DNA of 64,000 nt from Carposina sasakii (GCA_014607495.2 CP053153.1:4526001-4590000); one strand, 5' to 3'. Shown: positions 10,325 through 21,797, counted from the first letter of the stretch. Translations and numbers: made by a program. Notes: a model not told the origin generated them from the sequence alone.

Positions 10325-10642
10325 TAGTGCCGGATTTAGAGGTTTGGAGGCCTCGGGGAAACAAAGGAGTGGGGGCCCTTGGCACTAAATAAGAATTTGG
10401 AATTTTTGTGGAGGCCCCGCCCCCTTATTACCTATCTATCAAAAGCAAAGCTATTGCGAAAATTGTACAAAATTCGCTGATTGCTTGTCAAATTCGTAAA
10501 TTAAAATCAAAGGAAATTTTACATTTCAATGCGAATATAATAATATAATAGAAATAATAATTTTCCCTATCGCGCTGCTTTGGCTTTGCTATTGCAAATT
10601 AGGTAATCAAGAGGCCGGTTGCCTCCCCTAAATCCGACCCTA
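10325..10642. mobile_element. hAT-type MITE with 8-bp target duplication
   Basis: Inverted ends read TAGTGCCGGATTTAG on the left and TAGGGTCGGATTTAG on the right (reverse strand). The flanks are GGTACTTA (10317-10324) and GGTACTTG (10643-10650), an 8-bp duplication with one change. The ends and duplication length fit the hAT superfamily. It has no coding frame. A related internal fragment occurs near 28826-28880. Confidence 0.75.
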
Positions 10643-10650
10643 GGTACTTG

Positions 10651-11240
10651 TTAGTTTCTTTACGTAGGTAGTTCATCAAAATAACTTGTTCTTTTATACT
10701 TAAAAGTGATATTAATTTAAGCGATATGTGCTAGATTCATTTTGTATGTTTGTATGATGTAGAATGACTGAAATCCCTGATTAGATGAATTTTAAACCTA
10801 TTCTGACATGAAATCTATCTGTATACATGCCCCGGGAGTAGATAGGTATCTATATGAAAAATCAAAAGGTCAACGTAAGTATACCTACTATTTTGTGTTA
10901 GCCCCTAAGTTTAGTTAATATGACTCCAATCCAAACTGATTGATGGGAAGAGGAGATTGAACCGAGAGATAAAGAGAATTTCATAACCATTTTTTTATAT
11001 ATTTTCACGGTGCTAAGTCAGTACCGTCAGCATACCAATCAAAGGCGAGAAACAATTTTGTCTAAACTCTCTTCGTATACTAACTGTCCGTACACTAGTC
11101 TTACTGTACGTACCATCTCAACATTGTATCAAACGACCTTAGTGAGTATTTTTACGTAAATGTAGCTTACTTTACGTAAGGGATAAAGGCGTGATTATAT
11201 GTATGTATGTATATAGCTTACTAATACCTCACATGGTACT
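10651..11240. other. Intergenic, no feature seen
   Basis: No coding exon, RNA gene or transposon end was recognised in this AT-rich stretch. Confidence 0.4.
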
Positions 11241-11508
11241 TATACAGAGTGTAACAAAAAGGGTATGATAAGCGAAAAGCTATGTAAATAGCCCACTATA
11301 AAGAACCTATCCACAAAATTTGAGATCCGAAATCACATGTTTATTTTTCCCGATAGTATGGAGAATTTTTAAATATCTCAGGAATTTTCATACAATCTTG
11401 AAAAATAAAAATGTGATTTCGTGTTTCAAATTTTGGAAATAGGTTCTCTATAGTGGGCTATTTATACAGCTTTTCGCTTAACATACCCTTTCTGTTACAC
11501 CCTGTATA
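11241..11508. mobile_element. Fold-back MITE with TATACAGGGTGTAACA-like ends
   Basis: Almost the whole 268 bp is one inverted repeat. It starts TATACAGAGTGTAACA and ends in the inverted counterpart, TGTTACACCCTGTATA, and the arms meet near the middle. TA at the ends suggests a Tc1/mariner-like target site. Partial copies are at 11811-12026 and 61636-61794. Confidence 0.75.
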
Positions 11509-11810
11509 TTAGCGATTTAGTGACCGTGGGCGTGTGATCCATAATCTAATCAGGGATATTAAACGTAGGTCCAAAACTGCCGTTGTATATTGGTAGATAG
11601 TTGTGAATAGATAGAAATAGACGCGTTATTTAAGTACATACTGGCACAAACCCTAATATAAATGCGCACATCATTTGCTCAATAATTTACGTTCAGCACA
11701 ATTAGATTTATTATGTTGCTCATTCATTTGTCTATTAGGTTGCCGTTATACGAAATATCCGATAAATGTTGATTTATTAAACGACTTATTTACATATAAG
11801 TTTAACTCTT

Positions 11811-12026
11811 TATACAGGGTGTAACAGAAAGGGTATGTTAAGCGAAAAGCTATGTAAATAGCCTTCTATAGAGAACCTATTTCCAAAATTTGTGACTCGA
11901 AATCACATGTTTATTTTACTAGATTGTATGAAAATTTCTCAGTTGTTTAGGAATTCTCCATACTATCTGGAAAAATAAACATGTAATTTCTAGTCTGCAA
12001 TTTTGTGGATATGTTCTCTACAAAGG
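11811..12026. mobile_element. Fold-back MITE, right end truncated
   Basis: The left end TATACAGGGTGTAACAGAAA and most of the body match the element 300 bp to the left (11241-11508). The match stops at GTTCTCTACAAAGG, so the right terminus is lost. Confidence 0.7.
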
Positions 12027-12489
12027 TTTTTAAACTCTTCCTTTTACATACACAAATTATACACAAGTACGTTAATTTTATCAATATTAACTAATCATTT
12101 TGTAACTAAAATTGTACTGTTAAAAGGTGTGATGTGTTGTTTGAATGTGATGGTCAGTGAATAAATGAATGTAACCACAGTTTTTGTTTCATTCATAGGA
12201 TTATAATATATAACAAAACAAACACCGAAAGTAAGTAGAAGTACCTATAGTACTGTAGACCTGGCCCCCTAGCATGACCATGCATCGTGGATATCGCATC
12301 GTCTCTATACAAAATTCAACATGGCGTCTATATTTATCGTATTTTGACAGGCATAATGTCGATAAATCGGTTTATCATATCGTGTATCGCAGGTCATGCT
12401 ACTTGGGCTGAAGTAAGTAACAGTAGGTACAGCAGAGCCATAAGCTCAGTCACTTATTGGAATACTAAATTAGGTATTTGTGCTTTGAA

Positions 12490-12656
12490 TAGAGATTGCA
12501 AACCGGGCCCGGCCGAGCCCGGTGCCCATTTAGACATCCACCGGGCCCGGTAGGTACGAAAACTGCGGCACGGAAGCCCCAACTTGTAGAAAATTGAATG
12601 GCCGGGCCCGGTGGATGTCTAAAAGGGCACCGGGCCGGGCCGGTTTGCAATCTCTA
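12490..12656. mobile_element. GC-rich hAT-type MITE with perfect 8-bp duplication
   Basis: A 167-bp palindromic element. Its ends are TAGAGATTGCAAACCGG on both sides, followed by GGCCCGG-rich arms and TTTAGACATCCACCGGGCCC in both, about 60 bp of inverted repeat. It is flanked by exact GCTTTGAA at 12482-12489 and 12657-12664, an 8-bp duplication typical of hAT elements. It is far more GC-rich than its surroundings and can form a long hairpin. Small frames here are by-products. Confidence 0.88.
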
Positions 12657-12710
12657 GCTTTGAAATATGTATAAAAAAGTAGAAAATAAATGGTTCTCAA
12701 TACATACATG

Positions 12711-12939
12711 TATAAGGTCTATTGAAAATTAGTGATTTAACTTTTGACACGAAACTAGGGAGGTTAAAAGAAACAACTTTCACTATGGGACAATCTCGAA
12801 TAATTACTGCACTGAAATGTATGAACAGCTGATTTTTTTTTCAATATTTCGGAGTTAGTCCCATAGTGAAAGTTGTTTCTTTTTACCTACCTAGTTTCGT
12901 GTCAAAAGATAATCACAAATTTTGGATAGACCTTATATA
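12711..12939. mobile_element. Palindromic MITE (GACACGAAACTAGG family)
   Basis: Outer ends ATAAGGTCTAT and inner blocks TTTTGACACGAAACTAGG and AACAACTTTCACTATGGGAC recur inverted on the right. A second copy of the family is at 27393-27652. No coding sequence. Confidence 0.7.
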
Positions 12940-13159
12940 AATTCATATAAATAATTTTTTTATAAAAATATTATTTATTAGCACTTTCTATATGTTATAT
13001 TACAAATATTTAAAGCATGATGATTGAATATACAAATATAAAACAAGATAATTAGATTACATTTTGTGTACTTTATCACACAGTACAGGGCACTGTAAAA
13101 CATAACAAGCTGGTGTTGTAAGACATTTGATTCAAATTTAACATGACACAGTTAGAACC

Positions 13160-14723
13160 TTAAGCAGGATCTGAACCTGTTTGAAGAAGTTCCAAGGCAT
13201 TTCTAAGGTTGTTCACAGCAGTTTTAATATCATCATAGTTCAAAGCACTACTTGCCCATTTACAGTACTTCTGAGCTTTGGCAATTTGATCTGGAGTCAG
13301 TTGGGCCACTGAGGTAGAATCACCATATAAAGGAGTTGAAGGTTGTGGTTGCTGTGAAGGATCATAGGGCACAAAGCCACCAGGGTTGGGATCAGGAGTG
13401 TAGGGAACAGGAGGAAGTTGAGAAGCAGCTCGCATTGCAGCATTAGGATCTGGAAGAGTGTTACTGAAGCTGGTAGGTATGATCGGGGGTGTGGCTGGGG
13501 TAACTTGAGAGTTAAATCCTCCAGGTGGATTAAATCCACCAGCCTGTGGGGTAAATCCTGGCTCACTAGTGGGGTTAGAGGGATTTTCATGTGGTTCATC
13601 CGTGCCTTCACCTTCTGTTACCATTGGTCCTGAAAAAAAAAAACATTTATTACTATGGAAAACAGGTTTCAACTAGTTTTAAGTTAAGTTAATTGGTTAA
13701 TACTAAATGCTGCATATTGCATTTAGCATTGTAAGAATGAAAAAACCACAGGCTATCATTAAAATTTTGCTACAGACCTATGTACTTATTTGTAATTTAT
13801 ATTTTGAAATTAGGACATTCACTGAGCAATAACAGCAGGCAAAATAAAATAAAAAACAGATAGACCAAGTGAATGATTGGAGTCTATGGGAGTTTATGGG
13901 GTTTTAATGATTAATTAATCAGTATCTCACCTGGAATGGGAGTTTCACCATTTTTCAAACAATTATGTATGTAAGCAGCCTTCCATTTGGCATACTTCCT
14001 GTTTTGGGCTGCTTCATCAGTTAATTCTCCAAATGTGGTAAGAACGTCATAAATCATACCAGAGGTGTAAAACACTTTAGCTAGGTTCCTGAAACAAATA
14101 TGCAAAGTTTTCTATGAATCTCCAGTTTTTTTCCAAACTTTACAAAATTATTGACAACAATACATCAAATAACAAGTGAGTCCAACCAACAAGATAAACT
14201 ACGCAACAAGCTAACTAAGCTAGGCAAGTTAACTTTATAAATATTATTCTTATTAAACACTAGTTCACTTACTTTCCATGGTTTTGTTCTCTATCCTGTT
14301 TATCAGCAAATAAGAAGAGTTTAAGAGCATAATTTTCAAGATGTGCTTGTGCAGCTACTTCATTTGTAATTGCCTCATTATCTTTGTTCAATTTTTTTGA
14401 CTCCTCCAAATAATCCATAATTGCTACAAAGGTTTAATTAAATTAAGATATGAACTTCATTCACACCATTCAGTTGAAAGGCATATAAATGCTAACTCAA
14501 AGAGTTACCACCACTTATGCATAATCAAACTTGGATTGTTCTTACCCATTAACATTTTTGTTTCTTCTGGTGTTTTTGTAGTAATTTTAAGGCCAGTTTG
14601 TAATGCGTACAGTCGGCACCAGTATGCGACTACAGGATCTCTAACATCATGCTCTGTTGCTGTTTTTAGGTAATGTTGTATTGATTTTAAGTTTGGTGGA
14701 CATTCCGGAATAATTACAGGCAT
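13160..14723 (-). CDS. Vta1: VTA1/LIP5, ESCRT-III/VPS4 cofactor, four exons
   Basis: Exons on the minus strand are 14723-14546, 14423-14273, 14088-13931 and 13629-13160. GT donors and AG acceptors join in phases 1, 2 and 1 into 318 residues (human VTA1 is 307). VTA1 stimulates the AAA ATPase VPS4 during ESCRT-III disassembly on endosomes and binds CHMP proteins. The N-terminal half (to about 160) holds the two MIT three-helix bundles; strong signature blocks are DVRDPVVAYWCRLYA in exon 1 and KYAKWKAAYIHNCLKNGETP in exon 3. A proline/glycine-rich linker fills most of exon 4, and the C-terminal ~40 residues (AQKYCKWASSALNYDD...) are the VSL domain that dimerises and binds VPS4. The linker composition explains the long reading frames in other phases. 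The final exon ends at the stop at 13160. Confidence 0.95.
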
Positions 14724-14916
14724 TGTGATAAATGTTCTTGCTTTTTCCTGTTTTAGTACTAATTAACTAAATTATCACTACTAAATATTAATACTTTGCT
14801 ATTTATATATTTACGCCTATTTCGTGGCACTACGTATCCAAAACACGCAAAAATATTTACTTTGTTATTTTTTTAGTGATTCCCCATCCACCATTTTCAT
14901 TTTTATTTTTTATTTA

Positions 14917-15300
14917 TCCTATCCCGAAGAAAAGGCAAGGGGATCTAATGCCCATACAGCCGTTGTCTTTAGTAAATGATTTCTGAATTTATGATGGATG
15001 ATATTGATGATGATGAATGGAAACGTCGGGAAAATCCTCAAGAATGGATGTAAAATTGGTAAAGATCAAAAAGAATTGCAGAAACAGCTTATATTATATG
15101 AGCCCATGAAGAGATCGTATTCCGACTAAAATTTTACTTAGCTTACCTGCATATAAAACCATGCACATGCACTAAATTCACATCACAAATAAACAAAATA
15201 TAACTTATCTACCAGAAAACATCACTTTACGGACACATGCCAGCTATCTACAAATAAATTTTGATTTTCACAAGAAAATTACACCCATACCTTTAGATCA
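14917..15300 (+). mobile_element. Dispersed repeat, second copy
   Basis: Same family as 2149-2640 and 18560-19060. It opens with TATCCCGAAGAAAAGGCAAG, keeps the GATGATGATGAATGGAAACG block and the CTTATCTACCAGAAAACATC block, and fades near 15300. It lies about 190 bp upstream of the VTA1 start. Confidence 0.6.
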
Positions 15301-15465
15301 TAGAAATGTATACAAGCTGGAAACAGCGTTTCTTACTAAAAACTGCATCCCGAAAATTTGACCAATTTGACCTTGAAAAACTAGACGGGAAAAAAAGTAG
15401 AGTGTACTCACAATTTAATTTTAATGGACATTTTTTCATTCAATGACATTTCTACCATGAACAAT

Positions 15466-16962
15466 CAGGGCTGTAGCTAGAGTCAAATTTGAGGTAGGGC
15501 AGCATTGATTACAGGTAGGGCGGAAGTAATAAAAATATCATAATTCATCTGTTTTCGAAGCACGGGATCCTAAATCAATCACCAATACCTATATACCTAC
15601 TATCACTGACCTCTAGCATCTATAAACGGTTGTAGATGCTTTTGATTTTCAAGGAACCAGTCTGTTAATTTAGCCAGCTGGTGAACATAGACACGGGATA
15701 CCGTGTCGGTGAGAAGAAACTTAATCGTCTCCCACTCATCCTCGATGGACTTATTTTTCTCCTAGGCAGCTAACAGTTTGCATACCCTGCCCTCAAAAAG
15801 TTCCACTGCGTCGGAGTCACCAGTCTAACTCAGACAGACACGGCTCCTACCCGGGGGTTTAGAAGAGTGTATCTTCTTGAGAGCAAGACGTACCACCATC
15901 CGTCACAAGCAGCGAGTGATCACTGTCGCAGTCAGCGCTGTGAAATGAGCGTCTGTGGAGAGTTTCTTTTAAGTCCTTCCTCCGAGTTAGAACGAGGTCA
16001 AGCTGGTGCCAATGTTTCGAACGAGGATGCATCCAAGAAACTTCTCATAAACTTACCTTTGAAATACGTATCGGTAACGCACAGCTGGTATTTATAGGTA
16101 GAGCAAAACTCCAACAATAGTTGTCCGTTGTAGTTTTGCTTACCCACGCCGTGGTCACCTATGCAATCAGGCCAGGAAGAGGCGTCCTGTCCCACACGGG
16201 CATTGAAGTCCCACATGAGAAACAACCACATCCAGCTGGCCATAAAACTGCTCCTTCGCTACGGCTAATGAAGGAAGCGTTGGAGTGTACGCCGAAACTA
16301 TGGCGACGAACCCACTTGAGATGTTAAGTCATAGGATCATTATGCGCTTCGAGATACCCACAGGAGTATCAACCGAAGAAAGAAGATCGTTCCTGATTTT
16401 GAATCATACTCCGTGCTTGCGATTATCAGCAGCACCTTTACCCTGCCAGAAGAAGGTGTAGTTCGCTTCCCGTATTGAACCCTCGTCCTCGAGCGTGGTC
16501 TCCTGGAAAGTAGAAACAGCTATGTCTAGCCTGTGAAGCCCTGCGTCGACGATGGCCGTTCTACGCAGCTTTTGTGCGTAATCTAAGCTGCCACTGGTGC
16601 ACGGAAAGCCTGCCCTCATATCGTTCAAACATTCCATGTCGCAAAGCGCATGCTATATATTTATTATTCTGTAAACAATCTAAGTTTTAATTCTTTATTA
16701 AAATATAAAAATTAGGTACCTACAAGGTACCTAGTAGGTAGGGTTTTATTTTTTTCCTTGCTATTATTATTGGCAGGTGTTTCAGGCGCAGCGTCGATTA
16801 TCTCTAGTTTTGTCTATCGTTTCGTACACTCAAGCGAAACAAACCGACGCTGAAGTAGCATAGTCAAAGAATTTATTTTAGTTTTTGGTATTTTTAAGGT
16901 AGGGCATTGTGATTTCAAGGTAGGGCATTGCCCCACGATGCCCCTTCTTAGCTACGGCCCTG
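15466..16962. mobile_element. hAT-like element containing a LINE fragment
   Basis: Inverted ends are CAGGGCTGTAGCTA on the left and CAGGGCCGTAGCTA on the right, each followed by a GTAGGGCA-containing subterminal repeat. Flanks TGAACAAT (15458-15465) and TTAACAAT (16963-16970) form an 8-bp duplication with one mismatch. Ends and duplication fit hAT. The 1497-bp body carries no transposase; its centre is occupied by a degraded LINE endonuclease (about 15640-16640). Confidence 0.65.
15640..16640 (-). pseudogene. LINE apurinic-type endonuclease fragment
   Basis: Two frames on the minus strand match the endonuclease of non-LTR retrotransposons. The upstream one (16637-16404) has an N-terminal ETTLEDEGSIREANYTFFWQ block and GKGAADNRKHGV. 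The downstream one (16243-15998) has DFNARVG, a GDHGVGKQNYNG stretch and LLLEFCSTYKYQLCVTDTYF. Stops and frame changes separate them and no reverse transcriptase follows, so it is a dead fragment. Confidence 0.75.
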
Positions 16963-17230
16963 TTAACAATAATATGAAATAACAAATCCCATCAAAAACA
17001 TAAATGTGAAATGAGAGCCAAGGTCAACATTATGATATACTATTGTGAGTGCCCCAGGTAATTAAATGAGGAATGTTCATAGGTGTATAAAATGACTTGA
17101 AACTTCGTTATAGTAAAGCTTTTATATACACTAGTTTTTGTTTTATGTAAAATACCAAGTAGTTTTGATTTTATAAGCATTCAAAGTTCGCGTAAATTTG
17201 CTGCCGCGATAAAAATCACTGAACCCCGGA

Positions 17231-17238
17231 TGACGTCA
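17231..17238. promoter_or_regulatory. CRE-type palindrome TGACGTCA
   Basis: A perfect TGACGTCA (CREB/ATF-type) site within a relatively GC-rich patch (about 17215-17300) of the spacer between VTA1 and Rheb. It is far from both starts, so a regulatory role is only a suggestion. Confidence 0.3.
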
Positions 17239-17299
17239 TTTTCCAACACACCGTGCAGTCCGCGCCCAGTAGTAGCAGTGAATAGGACCGCGCAATTTT

Positions 17300-18420
17300 T
17301 TCTACTCTAAACCTAAAAATAAAAAATTGTTACGTTAGTATCACCTATAGGTATATTAAACAAGTTAATTACAGATACATAATAATTACGGCCTATTTTA
17401 TAACACCTATGCTAACCAATGATTACAAAACGTGACAGTGATACAGTGCTAGGCGCCACCAAGCTAGGCGTTTAAACCTTTTCTGGGCCTACCCAAAGAT
17501 ACGCAGAGAAAATTTTTCACTAAAATTAATCCGCTCAGTAAATGGCGGCAGTAGGCGTGAAAGCGAGACAGACAAGAGTTACTTTCACATTTATAATGTT
17601 ATCCATATCACAATAGCTATTCGTATAACATTTTAAAATAAATTCATTGTAGGGTCGGAACCTTTTGTTATGGAAAAGTATGTGCACCCTACTCAAAAAT
17701 ACACAATACACAGAAAATGTTTAAAAAGTCACTTCAGAAGCAAGTATTGGCATTATGAGGATAAGCAACTAACTAAATGAAGTTTTGTGACAAATATTTA
17801 AAAAGCAAGAGTGAATATTGCCTAAAATTTGCCGTTTGAGTTTTTGCCTAGGGCCAATAGTTTGGAAATTCAATTTTGTACTTACGAGTGAAATATTAAG
17901 TTGCATCCTGGATGCCACTCGCTTCTGCAACCACGAACAACACATTTCACTACCATATTTATATCAATACCACCAAAATATCTTATTTAGTCCACACAAA
18001 TATGCGAAGCGATTCAAACAAATCGACTTGACATTCCTTAAAATACGGAATTTTTGCTACCGCGAAGGTTTGTTTTACTATATTATGTACACTTTATTTA
18101 TATTACAAATTACATTAAATACATTTCATTACTCTATTAAATATGTAAACATTTTCAAAACGAATCCAAGTTTTTCATGATAATATTATATTTATGCCTT
18201 TTTCAACGTCTTTACTTACATTATAGGGTATTTTTTTGCTGTGTAAGGGATCCCTTGTGGGAAAACAAGGGGGGGGGGGCTGTCTTTTTTTCATGTTTCA
18301 ATTTCTTGTTCAGAGCTTGGAATCCATCCTAAGAGGAGATACCAAATCCCTGATTGTAACTAAGTTTTTTTTTGTAAAACCATTTAAAAGATTTTTAAAA
18401 AAAGTTATTAGTGACAGGTA
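17300..18420. other. Spacer upstream of Rheb, no gene seen
   Basis: Low-complexity AT-rich DNA. A 120-codon open frame at 17818-18180 has no recognisable motif and a biased Tyr/Phe/Ile composition expected from AT-rich noncoding DNA, so it is not called. Confidence 0.4.
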
Positions 18421-18545
18421 TTATATTTTCCCGGAATAAAAAGTAGTCTATGTATCCAGGGTGTCAGTTAACTCCATACCAAATTTTATTAAAATAGCTC
18501 TAGCCGTTTAGACACTCACAAACTTTCGCCTTTATAATATTAGTG
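18420..18545 (-). mobile_element. Degraded Helitron 5' end
   Basis: The block from TTTTCCCGGAATAAAAAGTA to TTTCGCCTTTATAATATTAG resembles the 5' portion of lepidopteran Helitrons read on the minus strand. No 3' hairpin is present here. Confidence 0.5.
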
Positions 18546-18559
18546 TGATTATACTTAAA

Positions 18560-19060
18560 GACAATAGCGAATGGGCATATTTTCTTTTGCCTTTCCTTCG
18601 CAATCTAAACAAATAACTCTAGGTTGTCTGTCTGTTAGCCATCCATCTGGATTCGGCGGGAAAAGCTGGAAGAAAGCGGGTGTAATTTTCTTGTGAAAAT
18701 CAAAATTTATTTTTAAATGGCTTGTATGTATCCGTAAAGTGATATTTTCTGGTAGATAAGTTATATTTTGTTTACATGTTATGTGAATCGCGTGTGCATG
18801 GTTTTATATGCAGGTAAGCTGAATAAAACTTTAGTCGGAATACGATCTCTTCATGGGCTCATGTAAGTTGTTTCTGCAATTTATTTTGATTTTGACTATT
18901 ATTGCATTCGCTTTTGATGATTTTCCCGTGGTTTCCATTAATCATCATCATTATCATCCATCATAAATTCAGAAATCATTAACTAAAAGTAAATGTGACA
19001 ATGGCTGTATGGGCATAGTTCCCTTGCCTTTCCTTCGGGATAAACTAAAAAAGAAAACAA
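18560..19060 (-). mobile_element. Dispersed repeat, third copy, inverted
   Basis: Inverted relative to copies at 2149 and 14917. It ends on the right with CCTTTCCTTCGGGATAAACTA and shows a second, poorer copy of the same terminal block (GCCTTTCCTTCGCAAT) on the left near 18590, so the terminal block may be an inverted end. It ends about 135 bp before the Rheb start codon. Confidence 0.6.
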
Positions 19061-19196
19061 AAAACAAAATAAAGATACATACATACAATTTCGATTTTTT
19101 GCAATCTCTTATTTTATTTAAACTCGTTTAATAACTTCCAAAAAGTTATTTAATTGCATTGTTTATATTTGTCATTATCCCTATTAATAACTAATT

Positions 19197-20197
19197 ATGC
19201 CGTCAAAACAGAGAAAAATTGCTATGATGGGATACAGATCTGTTGGTAATGTAAACTTCCGAAGTGGTATTGCGTCTAAATATTTGGTATTTTGTCACGT
19301 TGCATTCAATTATTAATATTTTACAGGTAAATCGTCTTTAATAATTCAATTTGTAGAAGGGCAATTTGTCGATTCTTACGATCCTACCATTGAAAACAGT
19401 AAGTTGAACTGTATGAACTGTAGTTATTCTGATTTGCAAAAAAGTTTAATTTCAATTGCTAAATCATTTTAATTGAAATATTAATTATTGGTAATGTCTC
19501 TTTTTAAGCATTTACTAAATTTATCCGGTTAAATTCAACTGAATATGAGGTAAAGTTAGTAGACACAGCGGGGCAAGATGAATACAGCATATTTCCCCTT
19601 CAATATAGCATGGACTATCATGGATATGTGTTGGTGTACTCCATTAACTCCAGTAAAAGTTTCCAAATAGTTCAAGTAATTTATGACAAGCTTTTAGACA
19701 TGGTTGGAAAAATACAGTGAGTATATGGAATAACCTATTTAAAATTTATTGGTGTCACTTATTTAAAAATATAACTGTTCTATACTGTGCCTTGTTCTTG
19801 CAAATATCATGTTTTTATCTCAATAATGGGTGAAATCCTTTGTAAGATGTATGAAATTTTGTCTCAATTCAGTAAATTTGATCAAATAACATGTTTTCAG
19901 TGTTCCAATTGTCTTAGTAGGCAACAAAACAGATCTACATTTAGAAAGGAAAATTAGTACTGAAGAAGGTAGAAGATTAGCAGAAAAATGGAAAGCAGCT
20001 TTTGTTGAAACAAGTGCTAAAAGGAATGAGGTAAGATGACTCTCATTCTAGAAAATGTAGTGGTACTATAAAACTTTAATAATAGCAAATAATTTTTTAT
20101 GTTACAGTCAGTGACTGACCTCTTTCATGCCATACTTATGGAGATAGAGAGGTCAGATGGACATGTTCCGGCCAATAATGCGTGTGTTATATCTTAA
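19197..20197 (+). CDS. Rheb: Rheb small GTPase, five exons
   Basis: Exons are 19197-19245, 19327-19398, 19509-19716, 19901-20030 and 20108-20197. GT-AG introns in phases 1, 1, 2 and 0 join into 182 residues. Rheb-GTP activates TORC1 at lysosomal and endomembranes and is turned off by the TSC complex. Visible motifs: P-loop GYRSVGKSS (12-20) with the Rheb-specific arginine 14; switch I YDPTIENTF (34-42); switch [11 protein letters not shown] (59-67); NKTD (118-121) and ETSAK (146-150) for guanine binding. It ends in CVIS (179-182), a CAAX box with serine last, which predicts farnesylation. Length equals other insect Rheb proteins closely. The exon 3 donor is CA|GTGAGT, giving His110 at the junction. 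No mutation of a key residue is seen. Confidence 0.97.
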
Positions 20198-20613
20198 AAT
20201 GGTGACAACACTAAATTAATTTATACATTTTATTATTTAGTTATTTTAAGCATTAGGTGTAATATTTTTACATGCACTCTGCTCTAGCTATAGCTTGCAT
20301 GGAAGAATTGTTTGTTGAGAGTCTTAATTAAGTCAACCAAAATAGTGATAAGTATGAGCAATTTGTGCAATTATTTTTTATAATTTTTTGTTTCTTTTGG
20401 GTGCATCAGTTTTTTGCCAGTTATTATATCCGTAAAAAGATTATTGTTCTTATGAATGGTATGTAGTGTCATTATGATAATTTTATTTTTAAGTATATGA
20501 TGTGTCATATTACTTGCGTTACTTTTGGTATACATATGTATTTTCGCAATCGACAGTATGTGCATAACAGTTTATGTATGTATGACATAGAATAGCTGCC
20601 ATAGATTAATTAA

Positions 20614-20619
20614 AATAAA
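20614..20619 (+). terminator. Candidate Rheb polyadenylation signal AATAAA
   Basis: An AATAAA hexamer 417 bp after the Rheb stop, just upstream of the PIF/Harbinger-like element. It is one plausible signal among AT-rich sequence, without transcript support. Confidence 0.3.
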
Positions 20620-20756
20620 TCTTAAGATGACAAACTGTTCCTACCATGCCTATCACACATCTGACAACCATACATAAGTTATCAAAGTTTTATATTAATT
20701 AAATAAGTGTATTATGAATTAACAACCAACCACACATTGATAAAATAATGGACCAA

Positions 20757-21360
20757 GGGTTGAAACACATAACCGCGTTGCGGCTCCGCAACACTACGCT
20801 AATTCCAGCGTTATGACGCCATACTTGGTGACTATGATTCATTAAATCTAAAAAACTCTTATTTTATATCAAAATAATGTATATCAAAGAATATGATGTA
20901 TATGTAATGGTCACCATACACACTACGAGAAATCGCTACGATCAGACTGTACAGTTCGAACGGTACTGATAAATCGCTAAGTACATGTACGTTATAAAAC
21001 TGTACAGTTTCGTCCGATTTTTTAAGACTGCAGTCGAACGGAAAAATACGAAAATTTCAATTTGTTAATCGGAATCGGATGAACTGTACCGACTGATAGT
21101 AACGTGTATGCGCTCGTTCCGACCCATAAAGACAAATTTATAAAACAAAAGGCATGGAAAAGCATTTGTGAAATCATTTATTATCAATCATCAAACAATT
21201 ATCTTTACAAAGGCAGAGAGAGAGACTTCTATCCACACTCAAAAATCATGGTTACCCTACCGAACAACAGTACAACGCTCTTTTTCGCGGGGCGCGCGCC
21301 GCAACGCAAACTGCCGATTTTAGCGTTGCGGCGCCGCAACGCGGTTATGTGTTTCGTCCC
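20757..21360. mobile_element. PIF/Harbinger-like element with MADF-like remnant
   Basis: Inverted ends read GGGTTGAAACACATAACCGCG on the left and GGGACGAAACACATAACCGCG on the right strand. Flanks are CAA and TAA, compatible with the 3-bp TWA target of PIF/Harbinger elements. Inside, a plus-strand frame (21104-21230) has HKDKFIKQKAWKSICEII, which looks like a MADF (Myb/SANT-like) DNA-binding core, a usual second protein of this superfamily. No DDE transposase is left. The related element at 25840-27316 has the same layout. Confidence 0.65.
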
Positions 21361-21797
21361 TAAAAAAACTCTTAATTTAAAGAAAATGTTGGAAACCCGA
21401 TGGCCTTAATGTATATCAAAGAATATACTTACTCTCTAACGAGAGATGTATGTGTTGACAATGATTCAGTTTGTTTCTATTATTCTTGCAAACAACATGC
21501 GTCAACCCGGAAGCAGTTTTAAAATCAAAATTTGTGACGTTGATGTCGATATATCTTTGATTTAAGAACGCTTGTTTGTGGGATTCTAGTAACGAAACTT
21601 ATAAAGACTAATTTACAAAACAAGAGGCATGGAAAAGCATTTGTGAAATCATTTATGATAATCATCAAACAAATTATCTTTACAAAGGCAGAGAGACGTC
21701 TATCCACACTCAAAAATCATGGTTACACTACCGTCTAACAGTAAAACGCTCATTTTCGCGGCGCCGCCGCCGCAACGCGGTTATGTGTTTCGGCCCT
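21361..21797 (+). mobile_element. Second PIF/Harbinger-like partial copy, abutting
   Basis: Right after 21360 a different part of the same family begins (AAAGAAAATGTTGGAAACCC) and continues to a MADF-like remnant (GGCATGGAAAAGCATTTGTG at about 21628) and a terminal GCGGTTATGTGTTTCGGCCC at 21778-21797, followed by TTA. It lacks its own left end. Confidence 0.55.

Noticed and set aside
12287..12553. 88-codon plus-strand frame and its opposite-strand partner
   Set aside because: Both run into the GC-rich hAT MITE; the frames come from its composition.
17818..18180. 120-codon plus-strand frame
   Set aside because: Tyr, Phe and Ile content reflects AT-rich DNA, with no motif, no good upstream promoter and no homology recognised.
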